This document shows positions 1 to 11,665 of a stretch of DNA of 64,000 nt, piece by piece. The DNA comes from Adiantum capillus-veneris. Taxonomy: Eukaryota; Streptophyta; Polypodiopsida; Polypodiales; Pteridaceae. The position numbers and the translations under genes are program-made. Position 1 is the stretch's first letter. Each line of letters starts with the position of its first letter. Location: positions 65,631,190-65,695,189 of the forward strand of contig CM043965.1 of NCBI GenBank assembly GCA_014529385.2, written 5' to 3'. The notes beneath the pieces were generated by a model. The model was not told the origin of the DNA. It saw only the letters and a program-made list of their open reading frames with translations, and did no database searches.

Positions 1-2001
1 TGCAATCAACCTTTAGTAGTGTAATTGATGGCCATATTAAGAAATAGGGGCCAAATAAATTTTGAAAAAAAATCTTGGAAAAAATACAATAATAACTTAT
101 AAGAATGAAAAATAAATTCCAATTTAAAAAGAAGATAGTGGTGTATGAAGAGAACTACATCATTATGTGTTGTGCAAAGAGCAATAGACGATGTCATCTT
201 GGGGGGGAGGGGGGTGGTTGGATTAATACAATAAAAAAATCCTAGCATGTTGGTTCAACACTAGGGGATTATTTTATTCTACATTTTCTCACATTTTCAC
301 ATACAGAAAGGTGTTGAAAAAATAATCTTGAGGAAAAATTTATAGATTGAGTAGGGAAAGGGTCCCTTTTATTGGTGAAACACTCATAGCTAAGGGGTTT
401 TATAAATAATCCCTGAACACACGTGATATATAGGTTTTACATATAGTGACCCCCCCGGAGATTGAGACTGTTGTTTCAAAAATTCTTTAGAAATCAAGCA
501 TTGTTTGATGGTAGCTTGTATGAAATCATACACCTTCAAGAGATTATTGTGTGATAATTATAGATTCTTGATAGAATGTACCAATTGTCACAATGATAAA
601 GACATGAGAGTTCCCTGAGAACTTGATCCAAAAAATGGACATACATTGTAGACCAAGTCTCACTTATCACCAAAGTTGTTTCTTTGGTAGGCACACATTT
701 TGTGAAATTTAATTAAAACTTTGTAGAAGACTACACCCAACATCCAAAAGATGGCATCGATCATCCAAAATTGCCAACCTTGAATGGAATATCTATGAAA
801 TCTTGGTTGCCAAAAGGGTGTATAGCTCATGGTCAAAAGGCCCTCTGAATATACTTAAGGTACCAAATAGTGTCCAAAACATAAAGGAGTGAAATCTTCA
901 TAAGCTATGGTGGGTAGCAAGAAACACATGGCAGTGATCAAGGAGAGTCAAATGGTGCAGTGCACTCCAAAGAGAATCCAGAAGCATTGAAGAAGCAAGA
1001 AGTCATCAACAAGATTGGGTGCAATTGTTCAGCCCAAGAAATCTCAATTCCAAGCATGTTTCCCACACCCTCCTTGTGTGTAGCCCGTGTCTCACATATG
1101 ACTAATTGCATAGGGAACAAGGTCACCATGACAACTCAATTTTCATGCTTTGATACCACTAGGATGACAAAGGCACGTCCCTCTTTCACCAAGTACCTTT
1201 GGCCCCACAAGATTTGCCCCTTGAGAAATACTAGAAATGCACACCTAAAGCACCATCCATCCATCCTTATATAGACACCCCTCTCTATATTAAGGACCAA
1301 TATACATAGTATGCATTCCTAGAATATGGACCTTCTTGGTCCTTATTTCCATAGGCCCATAGCTATCTTGACATGTATGTGTGTGTGTGGAGGTTTTGGT
1401 GGTGAGTGAAACCTTGGTCTAGATTCTACCCATGTGCGAGACTTGCCCTACATGAATTTGTGTTTGTGTGGATTTTGCCTCTACCAAGTTCTACGTGCTT
1501 GATGCCTCTACATGTATCTACTCTACATAAAGCTTCCTATCTGTCACTATCTATAGATTCAAGAAGGTTACAACATCTAGTTGTTTTTCGTGTAGGTGTG
1601 TGGGGATGGGTGAGTGGTTACCCACTTTAGAGTGTGGAAGTGGGAGATTGTGTAAGGAATTTACAATCCCCTAAGCACTCTTTAGTCTGCTGATTTTGTA
1701 CATTTTTGTGGGTGCTCTCCTAGTTTTGTGCTCTTTTTTGTAGTTTTACATTTCTAGCTATCTTGTGTGGAGTGTGAGGGGTGTGGTAGTGGATTTTCTC
1801 TCGATGGCCAAAGAAGCAATTTACAAGCACAAGAAACAGGTAGATATCTCCTCAATGGATGCAGCAAATATCATTAAAGAATGTCTATCTGAGGATTTTG
1901 TGGGTGCCCAAAATACCTGGAAAGTTGTAGAACCTACTATTGAAGTGGTCATTCTAGTGTAGGAGCTTATAGATTTGGCTGCCCAATATGCTTTGGATAA
2001 A
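1..2001. other. intergenic DNA, no gene recognised
   Basis: AT-rich sequence with only short, unrelated open stretches on both strands. A 65-codon open frame at 1765-1962 (plus) continues past one TAG towards 2010 and could be a decayed exon, but I recognise no family in it. There is no LTR pair, tRNA or clear microsatellite apart from a short (GT) run near 1377-1390. Confidence 0.6.
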
Positions 2002-2086
2002 TACATAATGCATGTGCTTACATGCTAGAAAGTCTTTATGCACATACACATAATACATGTGCTTACATGCTAGAAAGCCTTTATGC
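2002..2086. repeat. two tandem copies of a ~45-bp unit
   Basis: The words acataatgcatgtgcttac (from 2002) and acataatacatgtgcttac (from 2047) begin two almost identical neighbouring units, each followed by atgctagaaag and ctttatgca. The spacing is 45 bp. It is a simple local duplication. Confidence 0.85.
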
Positions 2087-2223
2087 AAAGATTTTCTCTT
2101 TTCAAAATCAAGGCAGGTGCAATTAAATTTTGCCTTTATGTGTACATCATAACAACTCTATGTCAAGACTCAAAAACCATGTGCCGTTCACTTCCAATTG
2201 TCTCTTCCAAGAACGTTTTAACC

Positions 2224-3395
2224 CTATATGCAACTGACTCCAATCTCTTTTGTGCTTCTTTGGAAATACCATTCCTGCACTTGCACCTCTTGCTGCTTGA
2301 GCCTCCTTTCATAGAAGTAGTAGAAACTTTTGTTGATGTTTCGTGGTGTTGTTACAAAATTTGGAATTTGAAAACCACTTTGCACTAGACTGCCACTCTC
2401 TTCCTTAGATAAAATTGTATCAATATCTGTTGGCCAAGACATAGAAACAACTTGCGAGAATTTAACTTGCCTATGTTTGCCTTGTGTATGTCTTGCATCA
2501 TGATTATAGAACCATATCCACTGTGCAATGGTATTATCCTTAAAGGCTCATTCAGACCCGAAACATGGCACAACCAACCTAACTTGACGGCTCTGTAATT
2601 TGTTGCTATAATTTTTTTTTCCCTCCATACCAAAACATTTTCTTGCAAAATTGGTTGGCATCCTTTTAAATCCCACTCTTCGCATGCCACTTTCACCTCT
2701 TGGATACAACTTGCTGGACTCGCTCCTTGCTCCATTGTATGCTTTCTTCTGCTTCATTGTCACTAAATGCATCTCTTCAAGGTCCTCTCTATCAAATTGT
2801 ATACTCTATGGTCTACCTCTGGCTTTGCCTTGCCGTTCCTCCATTGCATATCCATGTTTATGTGAACTTGTATCGGCTACACTTCCTTTTTTCTTCCTTT
2901 GCACAATCCGTTTGTCACCTTCCATCACAAGCGTCTCATACAAGGGACTACCATCAACCAAGGCTTTCAATGTACTTACAATATAATTAGGATTTAGAGA
3001 TTCCCTATATTTTGCAGTGACCATCATTGCTTATATGGAAGAACCAGTTCCTATGGATCTGCTTATGGTATATCCCAACCTTTTTGCACATTGAATATAT
3101 GCATTCAAAATGTCGTCAACACATGCATCATAAATTGAGATCTTTATTCTTCCACCTTCACCTGACTGCCAGCCAACTGTAATGGATGCTCTTTGACAAG
3201 TTTGTGCTTGGAATTTGAGCATTGTCCCAAGGACTCTTGCTGGCCTGTAAATCTTAGACAAAAAAACATATATGCATGGATCCCTATTTCCATGTATGTT
3301 GTAAAAATCAAATAACGGATTGATATACCATTGGTTTAGCTCCTTGCTAATAAGCAATTTGTTTCTCCCACCAATTAAACCATCACTCCAAAGCC
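2224..3395 (-). pseudogene. broken protein-coding remnant, family not recognised
   Basis: On the minus strand one frame stays open from 3357 down to 2548 with only two stops (TAA at 3031-3033, TAG at 2806-2808). This gives about 270 codons, far more than chance in this AT-rich DNA. Below 2548 the reading continues in shifted frames to about 2224; the segment around 2385-2550 includes the string SIIMMQDIHKANIGKLNSRK. The N-terminal third has a W-Q-S-G-E-G-G-R-I-K-I-S stretch. The middle is lysine- and arginine-rich and ends in a basic RKKKG segment. I cannot assign it to a transposase, polymerase or plant gene family. The stops and the frameshift make it a pseudogene or an uncurated multi-exon gene; no splice structure is obvious. 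What I see is one long near-open frame; that it was once a gene is inference. Confidence 0.4.
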
Positions 3396-3981
3396 TTTAT
3401 ATTGTCTTTTGTCACATTTTGCCTATCAATCTTGTATTGTGGAAGCTAGGAAGGAGGCCTCTTTAGTTGTCCTTGTCAAGAGCCATGCTTCACACATTTC
3501 AATGTGCTACATTTGTCTCTCTGTAGTGACATGTTTTTTAGTATGCTTGTGTAGACTCCGTTCCCATCAAAAAAGGCATGACGAATCCCTTACTTCCATC
3601 ATGTTATGCCTTCCTCCATTGTATACAACCCGTATTGCTAACCAATTAGCTCCAGATTTGTCAGACGTGAATCCAAAAAAGTCTGGTGGCTCATGGCCGC
3701 ATCTCTCCATCTCTATATTTGAATTTCTCCAAAACAAAATTTGAGAATCTTCTTCCTCCTCTTTACTTTTATATATTGCAATCACTCTATGCTGTATACA
3801 TAGTACATGTAAGGACAAGAAAGTCGACTCACATCAAAATATGCTTGTTAAAATCTATTCATGGGATCACTTACCCGAGATCATAAACTAAGCATGACAT
3901 AGTTTCCTATCCTTCAATCCAGTGAGTGTGATCAAAGTGCATGCATGCACTTCTCAAGTCTCATATCCCTCCTCACTTGAT
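3396..3981. other. possible upstream extension of the broken minus-strand gene
   Basis: Minus-strand open stretches at 3567-3818 and 3409-3500 could be further pieces of the pseudogene at 2224-3395, but stops and frame changes separate them and no motif links them. I see no other feature here. Confidence 0.3.
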
Positions 3982-4640
3982 TCAATTGACTAGTTCAACC
4001 CCTAAAGTATGGCCTTTGGTGGACATTTTAAACAAGTAACATTTATCCTTGGGTCCACCTTGACCAAGAAAATGACTTCCATGGAAGAATGAAAAAAAAC
4101 AAGGCTTTTGTAGCATTCTTATATTGTCATATCCATCACCAATAACCTGACCGTGTTTTAGCTTTCTCATGTGACACAATTCCTTTGAGTCCCCTATTCT
4201 AAAAAAGTGGCATCATTTCTTCAAGAAAATGATTAAGCTCAATATCAATGGCTTCCAAATCAGCTTCTTTAGTTAAAGATTGGAATAACATTTGTCGAGC
4301 AACTAGCATTTGTACTTTTCTAGGACCCCCCTTATCAATCTTTAGAACTATGCTAACAAGACTTTGCACATTTTCAAGGGCTGTCCTCCTAGTAACTGGC
4401 TGAACATTATGGCCATGCTCCCTAAGATGGATCACCAAATGTGTCATTGTGGCATCCTTTGGCATCACATAATAGATCATGCATGTGTAAACATTTGAGC
4501 AAGTGATAGTTTTCTCACAGTAGTGGGGAGCTATTTTAGATTTAGCTTCACTAGCAGGATAGCCCATGCTAACTTGTCTGTCCAAATGACCATGAAAGAA
4601 TGCATCATTGCATCTTCTTTCACTCATATTATAAATAACA
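3982..4640 (-). pseudogene. decayed minus-strand ORF, perhaps a hAT-type BED region
   Basis: The minus-strand frame from about 4640 to 4199 encodes roughly 145 non-repetitive residues after the microsatellite-encoded part is removed, followed in another frame by 3982-4179. It contains H-Y-C-E-K-T-I-T, then T-H-L-V-I-H-L-R-E-H-G-H-N-V, loosely the spacing of a BED zinc finger (C-x2-C ... H-x4-H) at the N terminus of plant hAT transposases. One expected cysteine is absent and no DDE or hAT dimerisation region follows. I therefore regard this as a weak suggestion only. It may equally be the start of the unidentified gene to its left. Confidence 0.2.
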
Positions 4641-4658
4641 TAATATATATATAGTATA

Positions 4659-4825
<167 letters not shown>

Positions 4826-5689
4826 GATTATAACATAATGTAATAATATAATATAGCTATAATATATATATATTAGATATAACATAAGCTAGCCTATAAA
4901 GTCCTTGTTCAAAAGCAAGTTGCCAAAAATTGCGCTTCTAAAATCTACAAAGATGTGCTCACATATCCCTATTTGTAGTGTAATTTTCCAATGGATATTA
5001 ATATGTCATCTTAACAACCCACAATCATCCCATGAAGAGTTGCAAATACATTTGTAATTTAGAGATGTTTGTGAGGTTAATGAAAGGTATTTTGGAAATT
5101 TCCACAAATTCTAGGGGTCTTTTGATAAGTTTTCTTAGAATTTTTTGCACAAATTGGCTATCTTAGAAACAAGATTGAGAAAAAAGGATTTTTGTTGAGC
5201 AATGTTGCATGCTATGAAACCATCACTATACATAGTACAATGCTCACTTTATTATCAATTTAAAATTATAGAAGTTTCAATGAGATTCCTAATGATTTCA
5301 TAACATGCATAACTCCCACCACTTCAAAATTACAAGATCCAGGATTGAATCCCGCCTGCTTCATGGAAAATTCTAAGAGCCCTGCACTAATGATTGTGTG
5401 GAGATTGCATGGCCATCCGTGACCAATGGCTCTACGTGTTAGCTCAAGAGTAGCATGATCATCCACGTGCACCAATGACCAACACGCTCCACACATTCAT
5501 TGGACCACACAGTGGGTTATTTAAAAAAGATGCATATTTTGGAAGTATATTATTGAGTGTACATATCAAACCTGGTTACCTCTTGAAAGCGTTCATTGCA
5601 AGGTACACCAGACACCACTATGGCAAGGTTGATTTTTACCCTATGTAAGAATGCACCTTGACGACTTTGTGGGCTTGTACAAGACTGAG
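4826..5689. other. intergenic DNA
   Basis: No coding signal is strong enough to name. The last ~130 bp lead into the PPR remnant and may contain the residue of the previous PPR unit, with frameshifts. Confidence 0.5.
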
Positions 5690-5850
5690 TGGCGTTTTGG
5701 TCGATATGTATACCAAATGTGGTGCCCTACACCGAGAGTATGAAACAATAATTGATCGGAATCTACCATCTCATTGATTGTAGGATATGCCAAACATAGC
5801 TCTTCCCAAGGAAGCTCTAGGCTATTTTAGCCAGATGCAAGGGAAGGCCC
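5690..5850 (+). pseudogene. PPR protein fragment (PLS type), decayed
   Basis: Reading plus-strand frames in turn gives V-L-V-D-M-Y-T-K-C-G-A-L-H-R, then after a frame change L-I-V-G-Y-A-K-H, then after another E-A-L-G-Y-F-S-Q-M-Q. This is the order of one plant pentatricopeptide unit of the PLS class (N-x-L-V-D-M-Y-x-K-C-G ... V-S-W-x-x-x-I-x-G-Y-x-x-x-G ... E-A-L-x-x-F-x-x-M). Two frameshifts and a TGA at the expected W show that it is dead. PPR proteins bind organellar RNA; this piece covers about one and a half repeats and cannot function. Its source locus is unknown. Confidence 0.75.
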
Positions 5851-6169
5851 TTCTCCAAATGCAAAGGGAGTGCGCACGGACAATGACCTGTGGAAGAATT
5901 GCAACACAATGCCACCAAAGATGAGCTCGTACAAAAAAAACAGCCCTTAAGGCTTATCCCTTGGCTTTTTTTTTACCTGTGGTAGTCCAAAAATTGAAAA
6001 AAAAAACCCGTTGATGAGTAGAAAATTGGGTTCTATAGGGGCTACTACCCATTTTTAGACATTTTGATTCCATTGGACCCTTGTGCTCCAGATTTTTCAA
6101 TCCATACAAGCCTTGAAGTCTTGAAACAAATCTCCCAAATCTCTCTCACTGCCACATTCTCATCACCTT

Positions 6170-6171
<2 letters not shown>

Positions 6172-6202
<31 letters not shown>
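6172..6202. repeat. poly(G) run, 31 bases
   Basis: Unbroken G run. Such runs are error-prone, so the length should not be trusted. Confidence 0.95.
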
Positions 6203-6203
<1 letters not shown>

Positions 6204-6204
<1 letters not shown>

Positions 6205-6223
6205 ACTAGCACCCGTGCTAGTG
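6204..6223. other. short perfect inverted repeat
   Basis: CACTAGCAC, two bases, then GTGCTAGTG: 9-bp arms with a CC loop, directly after the poly(G) run. Confidence 0.9.
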
Positions 6224-7689
6224 CCCTCGAGCTTTGTCTACAATTTTGGCCTTATAGGGCTGTGGAACCCACCCACAATTGTGGCTACCATGTCATCTCT
6301 ATGAATTGCCACTTGTTGGCCTGCCAACGCCATCATGCACCATGCCTATGCCTTCTTCAACACAAAACCGTCGGACGGGTTAACACCCCTGCCATGCAAC
6401 GCTTGACAGGGCTGAGCGCCATAGCTGCCATGCCCCAAGAGAGACCTATCCCTTCTTGTGTACCTAATAGAGGGGCTTGCCCCATCATATATATCGCAGG
6501 ATCAGTCCATCGGTTTTTGTATACAGGTTAAGGCTAGTGCCATGTGGCATGTTGAGGGTCACTGGCTCTCTAAAATCCTCTAAAAACCCCATTGACATAC
6601 AAGATGAACCCCATGCTCCCCACACCTTAAGAGCCCAACCATTTCTTGCTCAGGACCCTAATTTCCAAGATGTAACGATCGAAAAAAATCCCTTTATGTC
6701 AACCCCAACTCCCCTGGCCCTTGCCGCACTTTGACCCCGTTGTGACTGCCAACCAAGAGTCCAAGAACCAAGAAAATCCACCGGGCATTGCCCCTCTGGC
6801 ATTTGTATCCAGCTTCAACTCGCCGTATCTTGCCTCCTATGACTCCAATTGATGAGCATCTCTTGTTGACTTCACGTGATTCCAGCTACCTTCTCAAACT
6901 CTATCAGGGCCCAAAAAACACCAGATGGCAAGCCTAGCAATACGTCAACTTGGTACACACTCGGCCCTCGACAAATCTTCCAATGGCCATAACTTGCCCA
7001 TTTGAGCTCTTATTGATGATCTGAAAGGATCGCATGCTCCACAACTTGAATACTACACGTCTATCCAATCACACCAGATCTGGCTATTTATCCCCAGCCT
7101 CCCTATCCACCAAGATTCTACTACGCATTCCATCTTTAGACAACCACAACTTTCAAATCGTGGCTTTGTTTGAGGAGCTTACTGGACTAGCTTTTAGAGC
7201 ACCAGTTGAACACTACCTTTCAAAGCATAATCTCCACACTCTTTCACTTAGAATTTTCACCCCAATTGGACCCTTTTAGAGCCCTCTTGGGATTAAAAAT
7301 TGCATCGATTATACATTTTAATCACCACTTGCCTTCCCAAGACCTTTGCACATGCCTTAGCACTTTGCCATGCACCTGATTGTAGCCTTAGCACTGCTTG
7401 GCACTGCTTCTAGGCTTGAACATATTTAACTGCACCATGATCCCACAACCCCCTTGTTAAACATTCATGTTCAACCAAAAACACATTTATTGAACTTGAA
7501 AAGCTCATAGCAAACTGATAATCAAAAGCACTTACAAGCCGCAAGCATATTTTAAAAATATATACAAATCTTCATCTCTTCTGCACACTCTCTCTTTCAG
7601 GTGGGTTGCCCACCCACCTTGGATACAATTCAATGTATGTAAGGCACCAAACCCGTGTAAAAGTACATCTTGAGTTGTACACAATTTAC
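6224..7689. other. non-coding; possible 3' LTR of the adjacent minus-strand Ty3 element
   Basis: No ORF of note and a slightly higher GC content. Reading the minus strand out of the integrase tail at 7690, a purine-rich stretch (complement of 7608-7624, AAGGTGGGTGGGCAACC) is followed by TGAAAGAGAGAG at about 7600. A polypurine tract and an LTR start would look like this. With no second copy in the window the LTR cannot be confirmed. An 11-bp near-palindrome (CCGTCGGACGG) lies near 6367. Confidence 0.3.
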
Positions 7690-8520
7690 CCTATGCATAA
7701 GAAGCTTTCCATTAGCTCTCACTAGCCGATAGGTCCCATTCAGAAACTCGTTCTACACGTTATATGGACCCATCCACTTCTTGTGAAAGGTGAAGTCTAA
7801 GTAGCTCTCATACTTCATCACCGAGTCTCATTCTTCTATCTTTTCTTCTGGTAGACTCTTATTGAACTTGGCCACTCGCTTCTCACATTGCTTCCGCTTC
7901 TCTATCCATCTACAATGCTTCAAGGCCAACATTCTAATCTTATAAAACCTCCTGAGGAGCGACATTGATGTGCCACATACCCTTCAGAGCATCTAGCTAT
8001 GCATGCACTAGCAGCACTGCCTCCTTGCCATAGACCAACTCAAATGGAGTTAGATTGGACTCCCACTCTGATTGTACACATACTTTGTCAGCATTTTGAT
8101 GATTTTCCCATTAGCACTCTCCACTAGACCGTTGCATTGGGGATGATAAGGCAAAGAAAAACGATGTTGAATTCCTAGCTTCTCCACTAATGCCCACAAG
8201 CTTGCTTCTAAATCCTTGACCTCTATCAGAAATGAGCACCCATGACACTCCAAAATGACAACAAATGTTATCAAAGACAAACTGGCTTGTCTGGCCACAA
8301 TATGTGCATTTAACTCCTTAATGGGTTCAACCCACCTAGTGAGGTAGTTGATGGCTACCACAATGCACTTCTTACTACATGTAGACTTAGGGAGTGGACT
8401 GAAGGCATCCAAATCCCATTTCTCAAAATCACTTTGGGCTATGATAGCTGCTTGCAACTCGGCTACAAGTCATCTTTCACCCATGGTTTGGCACTCGTTG
8501 AAGGTTCTGCACCAATACTA
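7690..8520 (-). pseudogene. integrase remnant of the Ty3 element
   Basis: The frame 8050-8457 (minus) carries the integrase core: W-D-L-D-A-F-S-P-L-P around the first catalytic Asp, then I-N-Y-L-T-R-W, and S-L-P-Y-H-P-Q-C-N-G-L-V-E-S around the catalytic Glu. The segment for the second Asp (usually S-D-x-G-x-x-F) is degenerate, reading L-I-E-V-K-D-L-E. Further left (7690-7800) the tail shows K-W-M-G-P-Y-N-V and F-L-N-G-T-Y-R-L, the GPY module. The HHCC zinc part is not clearly readable. Inactive. Confidence 0.8.
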
Positions 8521-8699
8521 CACATCCCTCACTATGGAAAGCCACCCAAAACGTGCTCTACTCTAAACAACACCTGGTCTTTACCCTGATGTCCACTTTC
8601 CTCATGGAATTGCTCCAACACCAAGCTAACCTCTTCTTTGTAAAGCACTTTCTTTAGAACTCCATCTTGACCATAGGTCATTAGATACTTTCCCTACCA

Positions 8700-9250
8700 A
8701 TGTAAAATTTCAAGCTTTTTGTACTGCCCTTCTCCTCTGCAGCTTGGATAGACCCTCTGGACATTGCCATGTACTTAGAGAAATTTCTACCTCGTTCAAT
8801 GATTCTCTACCTGTGTAAGCGGTCGGGGCCACATATAAGCCTACAACATGAACCTCTACCCTACTACTTGCTAGTTGGTCCACCTCCTGGTTTTTCTCTC
8901 TCTTGACATGCTTGAATTGAACCTCTTCTAAGGACTTCAACATCTTCTTAATGGAAAAAAACCAATGCTTTAAGGAATCCCTCTTTACCTACCATTGCCC
9001 TAGCAATTTCTTGATGACCAACAATGCATCTCCTTTCACTATCAACCTAGAAATTCCAAACTTCATGCACTGCTTCAAACCTAAATGGAGGGCGAGGTAC
9101 TCCACTTCATTATTGGTGTGGACATCCTCCCAATCATAGGCCTTTGAGAGGATTACTTTGCCATGTGGATCCTATATCACTATACCACCTCCTACTTTCT
9201 TCATCACCCTCCTATATGCACCATCAAACCACATGGTAAATGATCCCTCC
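8700..9250 (-). pseudogene. second (plant-type) RNase H remnant
   Basis: Minus-strand reading from about 9235 gives F-D-G-A-Y-R-R, G-G-G-I-V-I, D-P-H-G-K, then N-N-E-V-E-Y and V-K-G-D-A-L-L-V-I, with the D, E and D carboxylates at the expected places. It ends in H-V-K-R-E-K-N-Q-E-V-D-Q-L-A (frame 8710-8943). This second RNase H follows the normal Ty3 RNase H in Tat-lineage elements and resembles the copy at 23.5-23.75 kb. Stops interrupt it. Confidence 0.75.
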
Positions 9251-9313
9251 AAGTCTGGATCCTCTTTAGCTTCATCTTGCACCACCCTTGGATAAACTGG
9301 AAAATTAATGACC

Positions 9314-10390
9314 TTATTGACCAAAATGATTGAGACCAACTAGTGTGAACTCAAATTCAAATTCCCGAAGCTCCAACACCCACTTCATGATCCTCTTCCC
9401 TGGCTTTAAATGAAACACCGCTTCAAGCAACAAATTGTTAGCCGTTAGCACATAGAACTTATGCACAATAAGATGCACTTTGAACTTCCTAAAAGCAAAA
9501 ACTAAGGCCATCACCCACTGCTCCACTTTGGTGTAGGTCACCTCTCTAGGACATATCACCTTGCTCTCTACGAAGATAGGATTATAGATTCTCCCTACCT
9601 TATGCAAGAATATATACCCACCATCATAGCAATATAGAAATCATCCTCTCAGCTGGGAGGACACACTGTTGGAAAAATTGACACAAGATTTCTTTCACCC
9701 TATCAAAGGAATCTCATGATTTCTCATCCCACTTGAAACCATGCACCTATTGAGCCCTCTTTTGAAGAGGATAAACATACTGCAATACCATCCAAAAAAA
9801 ACCGTGACGGACAAAATACTTTAACTTATGCACAAACAAGGCCAAACCTTGAGCACTAGAGGGAGGCTCCACCAAGACTAGAGCCTTGACCTTCTCCAAA
9901 TCTGCTTCAATTCTATTTTGTGACACCACATGACCCAATAATTTCACTCGAGGTTGTGACAGCTTTCACTTCTTATGGTTCAATTGACCTCCTTCTTCAT
10001 CGAGCCTTTGAAAGCATAGTCACAACTTCAACATGTGTTCCACCCTAGAGCTATAGTACAACCTATATCGTCCATTAACACCCTGATGAACCTGCCCAAG
10101 TATGGTCCAAACACCCTGTTCATCCAATCTTGGAAGTGGCATAGGCATTCACCAACCCAAAAGGCATCCTGTGGTAGGCAAAACATCCCCATTGAGAGAT
10201 AAAAGTAGTTTTCATCTAATCTTCAAGTGCGATCCATATATGAAGGTACCCTGAAAACCCATCCGTGATTGAGTACCTCTCATGGCCTGCTACCTGCTGG
10301 TTTAAGATCTCATCCTAGAATGGAAATGGGTAGTGATTCCTCTTGGTAGCCACATACAATGGCTTGAAGTTGGGACACACTCTCTGTTAC
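9314..10390 (-). pseudogene. reverse transcriptase and Ty3 RNase H remnant
   Basis: The RT start is read at 10260-10390: N-F-K-P-L, A-T-K-R-N-H-Y-P-F-P-F, D-E-I-L-N, G-H-E-R-Y. The thumb piece 9747-9947 gives L-L-G-H-V-V-S-Q-N-R-I-E-A-D. The Ty3 RNase H piece 9314-9607 gives V-E-Q-W-V-M-A-L-V-F-A-F-R-K-F. The palm with the Y/F-x-D-D box lies in the damaged part around 10050-10070 and is not intact. Many stops and shifts are present. Confidence 0.8.
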
Positions 10391-10406
10391 CATATACATG
10401 TTTTAG

Positions 10407-10593
10407 TGATGTGTGTGAACACACTTAGGACCACCGGGGCATTTTTTCCCTCACTAGGAGGTTTTTCCCCTCGTGCATTGTATATACGTCCATCATTCTA
10501 GGGCTATCAATCTTTCCATTGCACACTAAGTAACACACTCTCTATTGTGTGCCTTGAGCATCCCTCTACAAGTTGTGTGTGTTTTCTTGCACA
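10407..10593 (+). mobile_element. Ty1/copia-like LTR, first copy
   Basis: About 187 bp starting TGATGTGTGTG and ending CTTGCACA, directly followed by an initiator-tRNA-Met primer site. It matches 54195-54401 closely in sequence and layout (GAACACACTTAGGACC near the start, CATTCTAGGGCTATC in the middle). The homology may start up to 8 bp earlier, at a TGT. Only the 5' end of the element is present here. Confidence 0.8.
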
Positions 10594-10594
10594 A

Positions 10595-10612
10595 TTGGTA
10601 TCAAAATAGGTT
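10595..10612 (+). promoter_or_regulatory. primer-binding site (initiator tRNA-Met type)
   Basis: TTGGTATCAAAATAGGTT directly abuts the LTR. It matches the TGGTATCAGAGC complement of the plant initiator tRNA-Met 3' end with a few changes. Confidence 0.8.
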
Positions 10613-10957
10613 GCATCCTCTTGGGCTCAGTTGCCAGCAGCTCGAGCACACGCTTGCTCACTTTCTCCAATTTTGGTGAGCTTTGGCGAGCGTTTGCAGG
10701 TCAACAAATATTCTAGGTAGCCTCGAAGATCTTAGTCTATTCAAATTTCTAATTTGGGCTCATTCGGCCTACGTTTCCACTACAAGTAGTACTGCATAGG
10801 CTATTTTGTCATTTTGTGCAAAAAAATTGTCATTGCCATTTTTTGCATAACAGGTCCCTTACGGTCTTCTACGGTTTGTGCTATATAGCACATGTTGTTC
10901 CCACTTTCCTTCTCCTCTTTTCGGGTAGTTTTCACATTAGGTGCAACATTTACCATG
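10613..10957 (+). other. copia leader up to the gag start codon
   Basis: This matches the leader at 54421-54760 (shared words GGTTTGTGCTATATAGCAC and TTTTCACAT.AGGTGCA). Homology ends at ACCATGG, the position of the gag ATG in the other copy; foreign sequence follows. Confidence 0.75.
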
Positions 10958-10960
10958 GTA

Positions 10961-11647
10961 GCCTCTTGTTGCATGTGGTCAACTGCAATTGGGATATCTA
11001 CTTTAATATTTAATTATGTGTTGTCTATTTGAATTTTACTAACAGTGATTGCATGATGGTTTGTAGATTGGAATTATGGGCATTGACAAGGAGGCAGAAA
11101 CAAATAATAATTCTCTTAGTCATTTTATTCTAGCACAATATTTTAGATTTTTTATCAATAAGCCATTATTGATGCTTTGTAAATAGGACAGTGAGAACTC
11201 ACCCTAAGAGTGTGATGCAATAAGTAGTGTGTACCACTCATAACTAAAGTGGGACTAAAGTGTAAAAGAGGGGCCTCCAATTTTTGGCATCAATAATAAA
11301 TCAAATACCAAACTCTACAGGAGGTGCCGTGGAGTTTGGGGCTGCAATCTTTAGGCCTGTCTTGTGTAGATGACCTAAATTTTCCCTTCCCTCTCTCTTA
11401 TACTAGGCTGTGTTACTCTTTGTACTCCATGATTATGTCTACATATCTTAAACCCCTCTTACACTCTCTTACACTCTTCTCTTGTCAATTTATTCTCTTG
11501 TGTGTGTGTGTGTGTGTGTGTGCTGTCATAGTCGAGGTGTGTGTGTGTGTGCTTCGATATTGGAAGAGATGGTGAGAGGTTGATAAGGAGGTTTTCAAGG
11601 AATATTGGGAATTAGAAGCAACCGTTCTCCCCATCTCCCTTCCAAGA
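10961..11647 (+). repeat. chromovirus 5' LTR, 5' end missing
   Basis: It aligns with 19577-20304 from GCCTCTTGTTGCATGTGG onward, including AAGTGGGACTAAAGTGTAAAAGAG, a (GT)n tract and AACCGTTCTCCCCATCTCC at the end. The first ~16 bp of the LTR (TGTTACAAGATTGGGC) are missing. Confidence 0.9.
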
Positions 11648-11648
11648 G

Positions 11649-11665
11649 TGATATCAGAGCTTCTA
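11649..11665 (+). promoter_or_regulatory. primer-binding site, initiator tRNA-Met type
   Basis: TGATATCAGAGCTTC directly follows the LTR; the standard site is TGGTATCAGAGC. One G-to-A change. Confidence 0.8.

Larger units (their letters stand above)
7690..10390 (-). mobile_element. decayed Ty3/gypsy pol (Tat-like), 5' truncated
   Basis: Minus-strand reading gives, in order, reverse transcriptase, Ty3 RNase H, a second plant-type RNase H, integrase and the integrase tail, interrupted by many stops and frameshifts. The second RNase H (N-N-E-V-E-Y ... V-K-G-D-A-L-L) is the mark of the Tat lineage of plant Ty3/gypsy. Gag, protease and the 5' LTR are absent: homology stops at the N-terminal edge of RT, about 10390, where a Ty1/copia LTR begins. 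This copy is the most decayed of the Tat-like elements here. Confidence 0.85.

Noticed and set aside
10595-10612. tRNA gene
   Set aside because: TGGTATCA words occur only as primer-binding sites next to LTRs; there is no cloverleaf around any of them.
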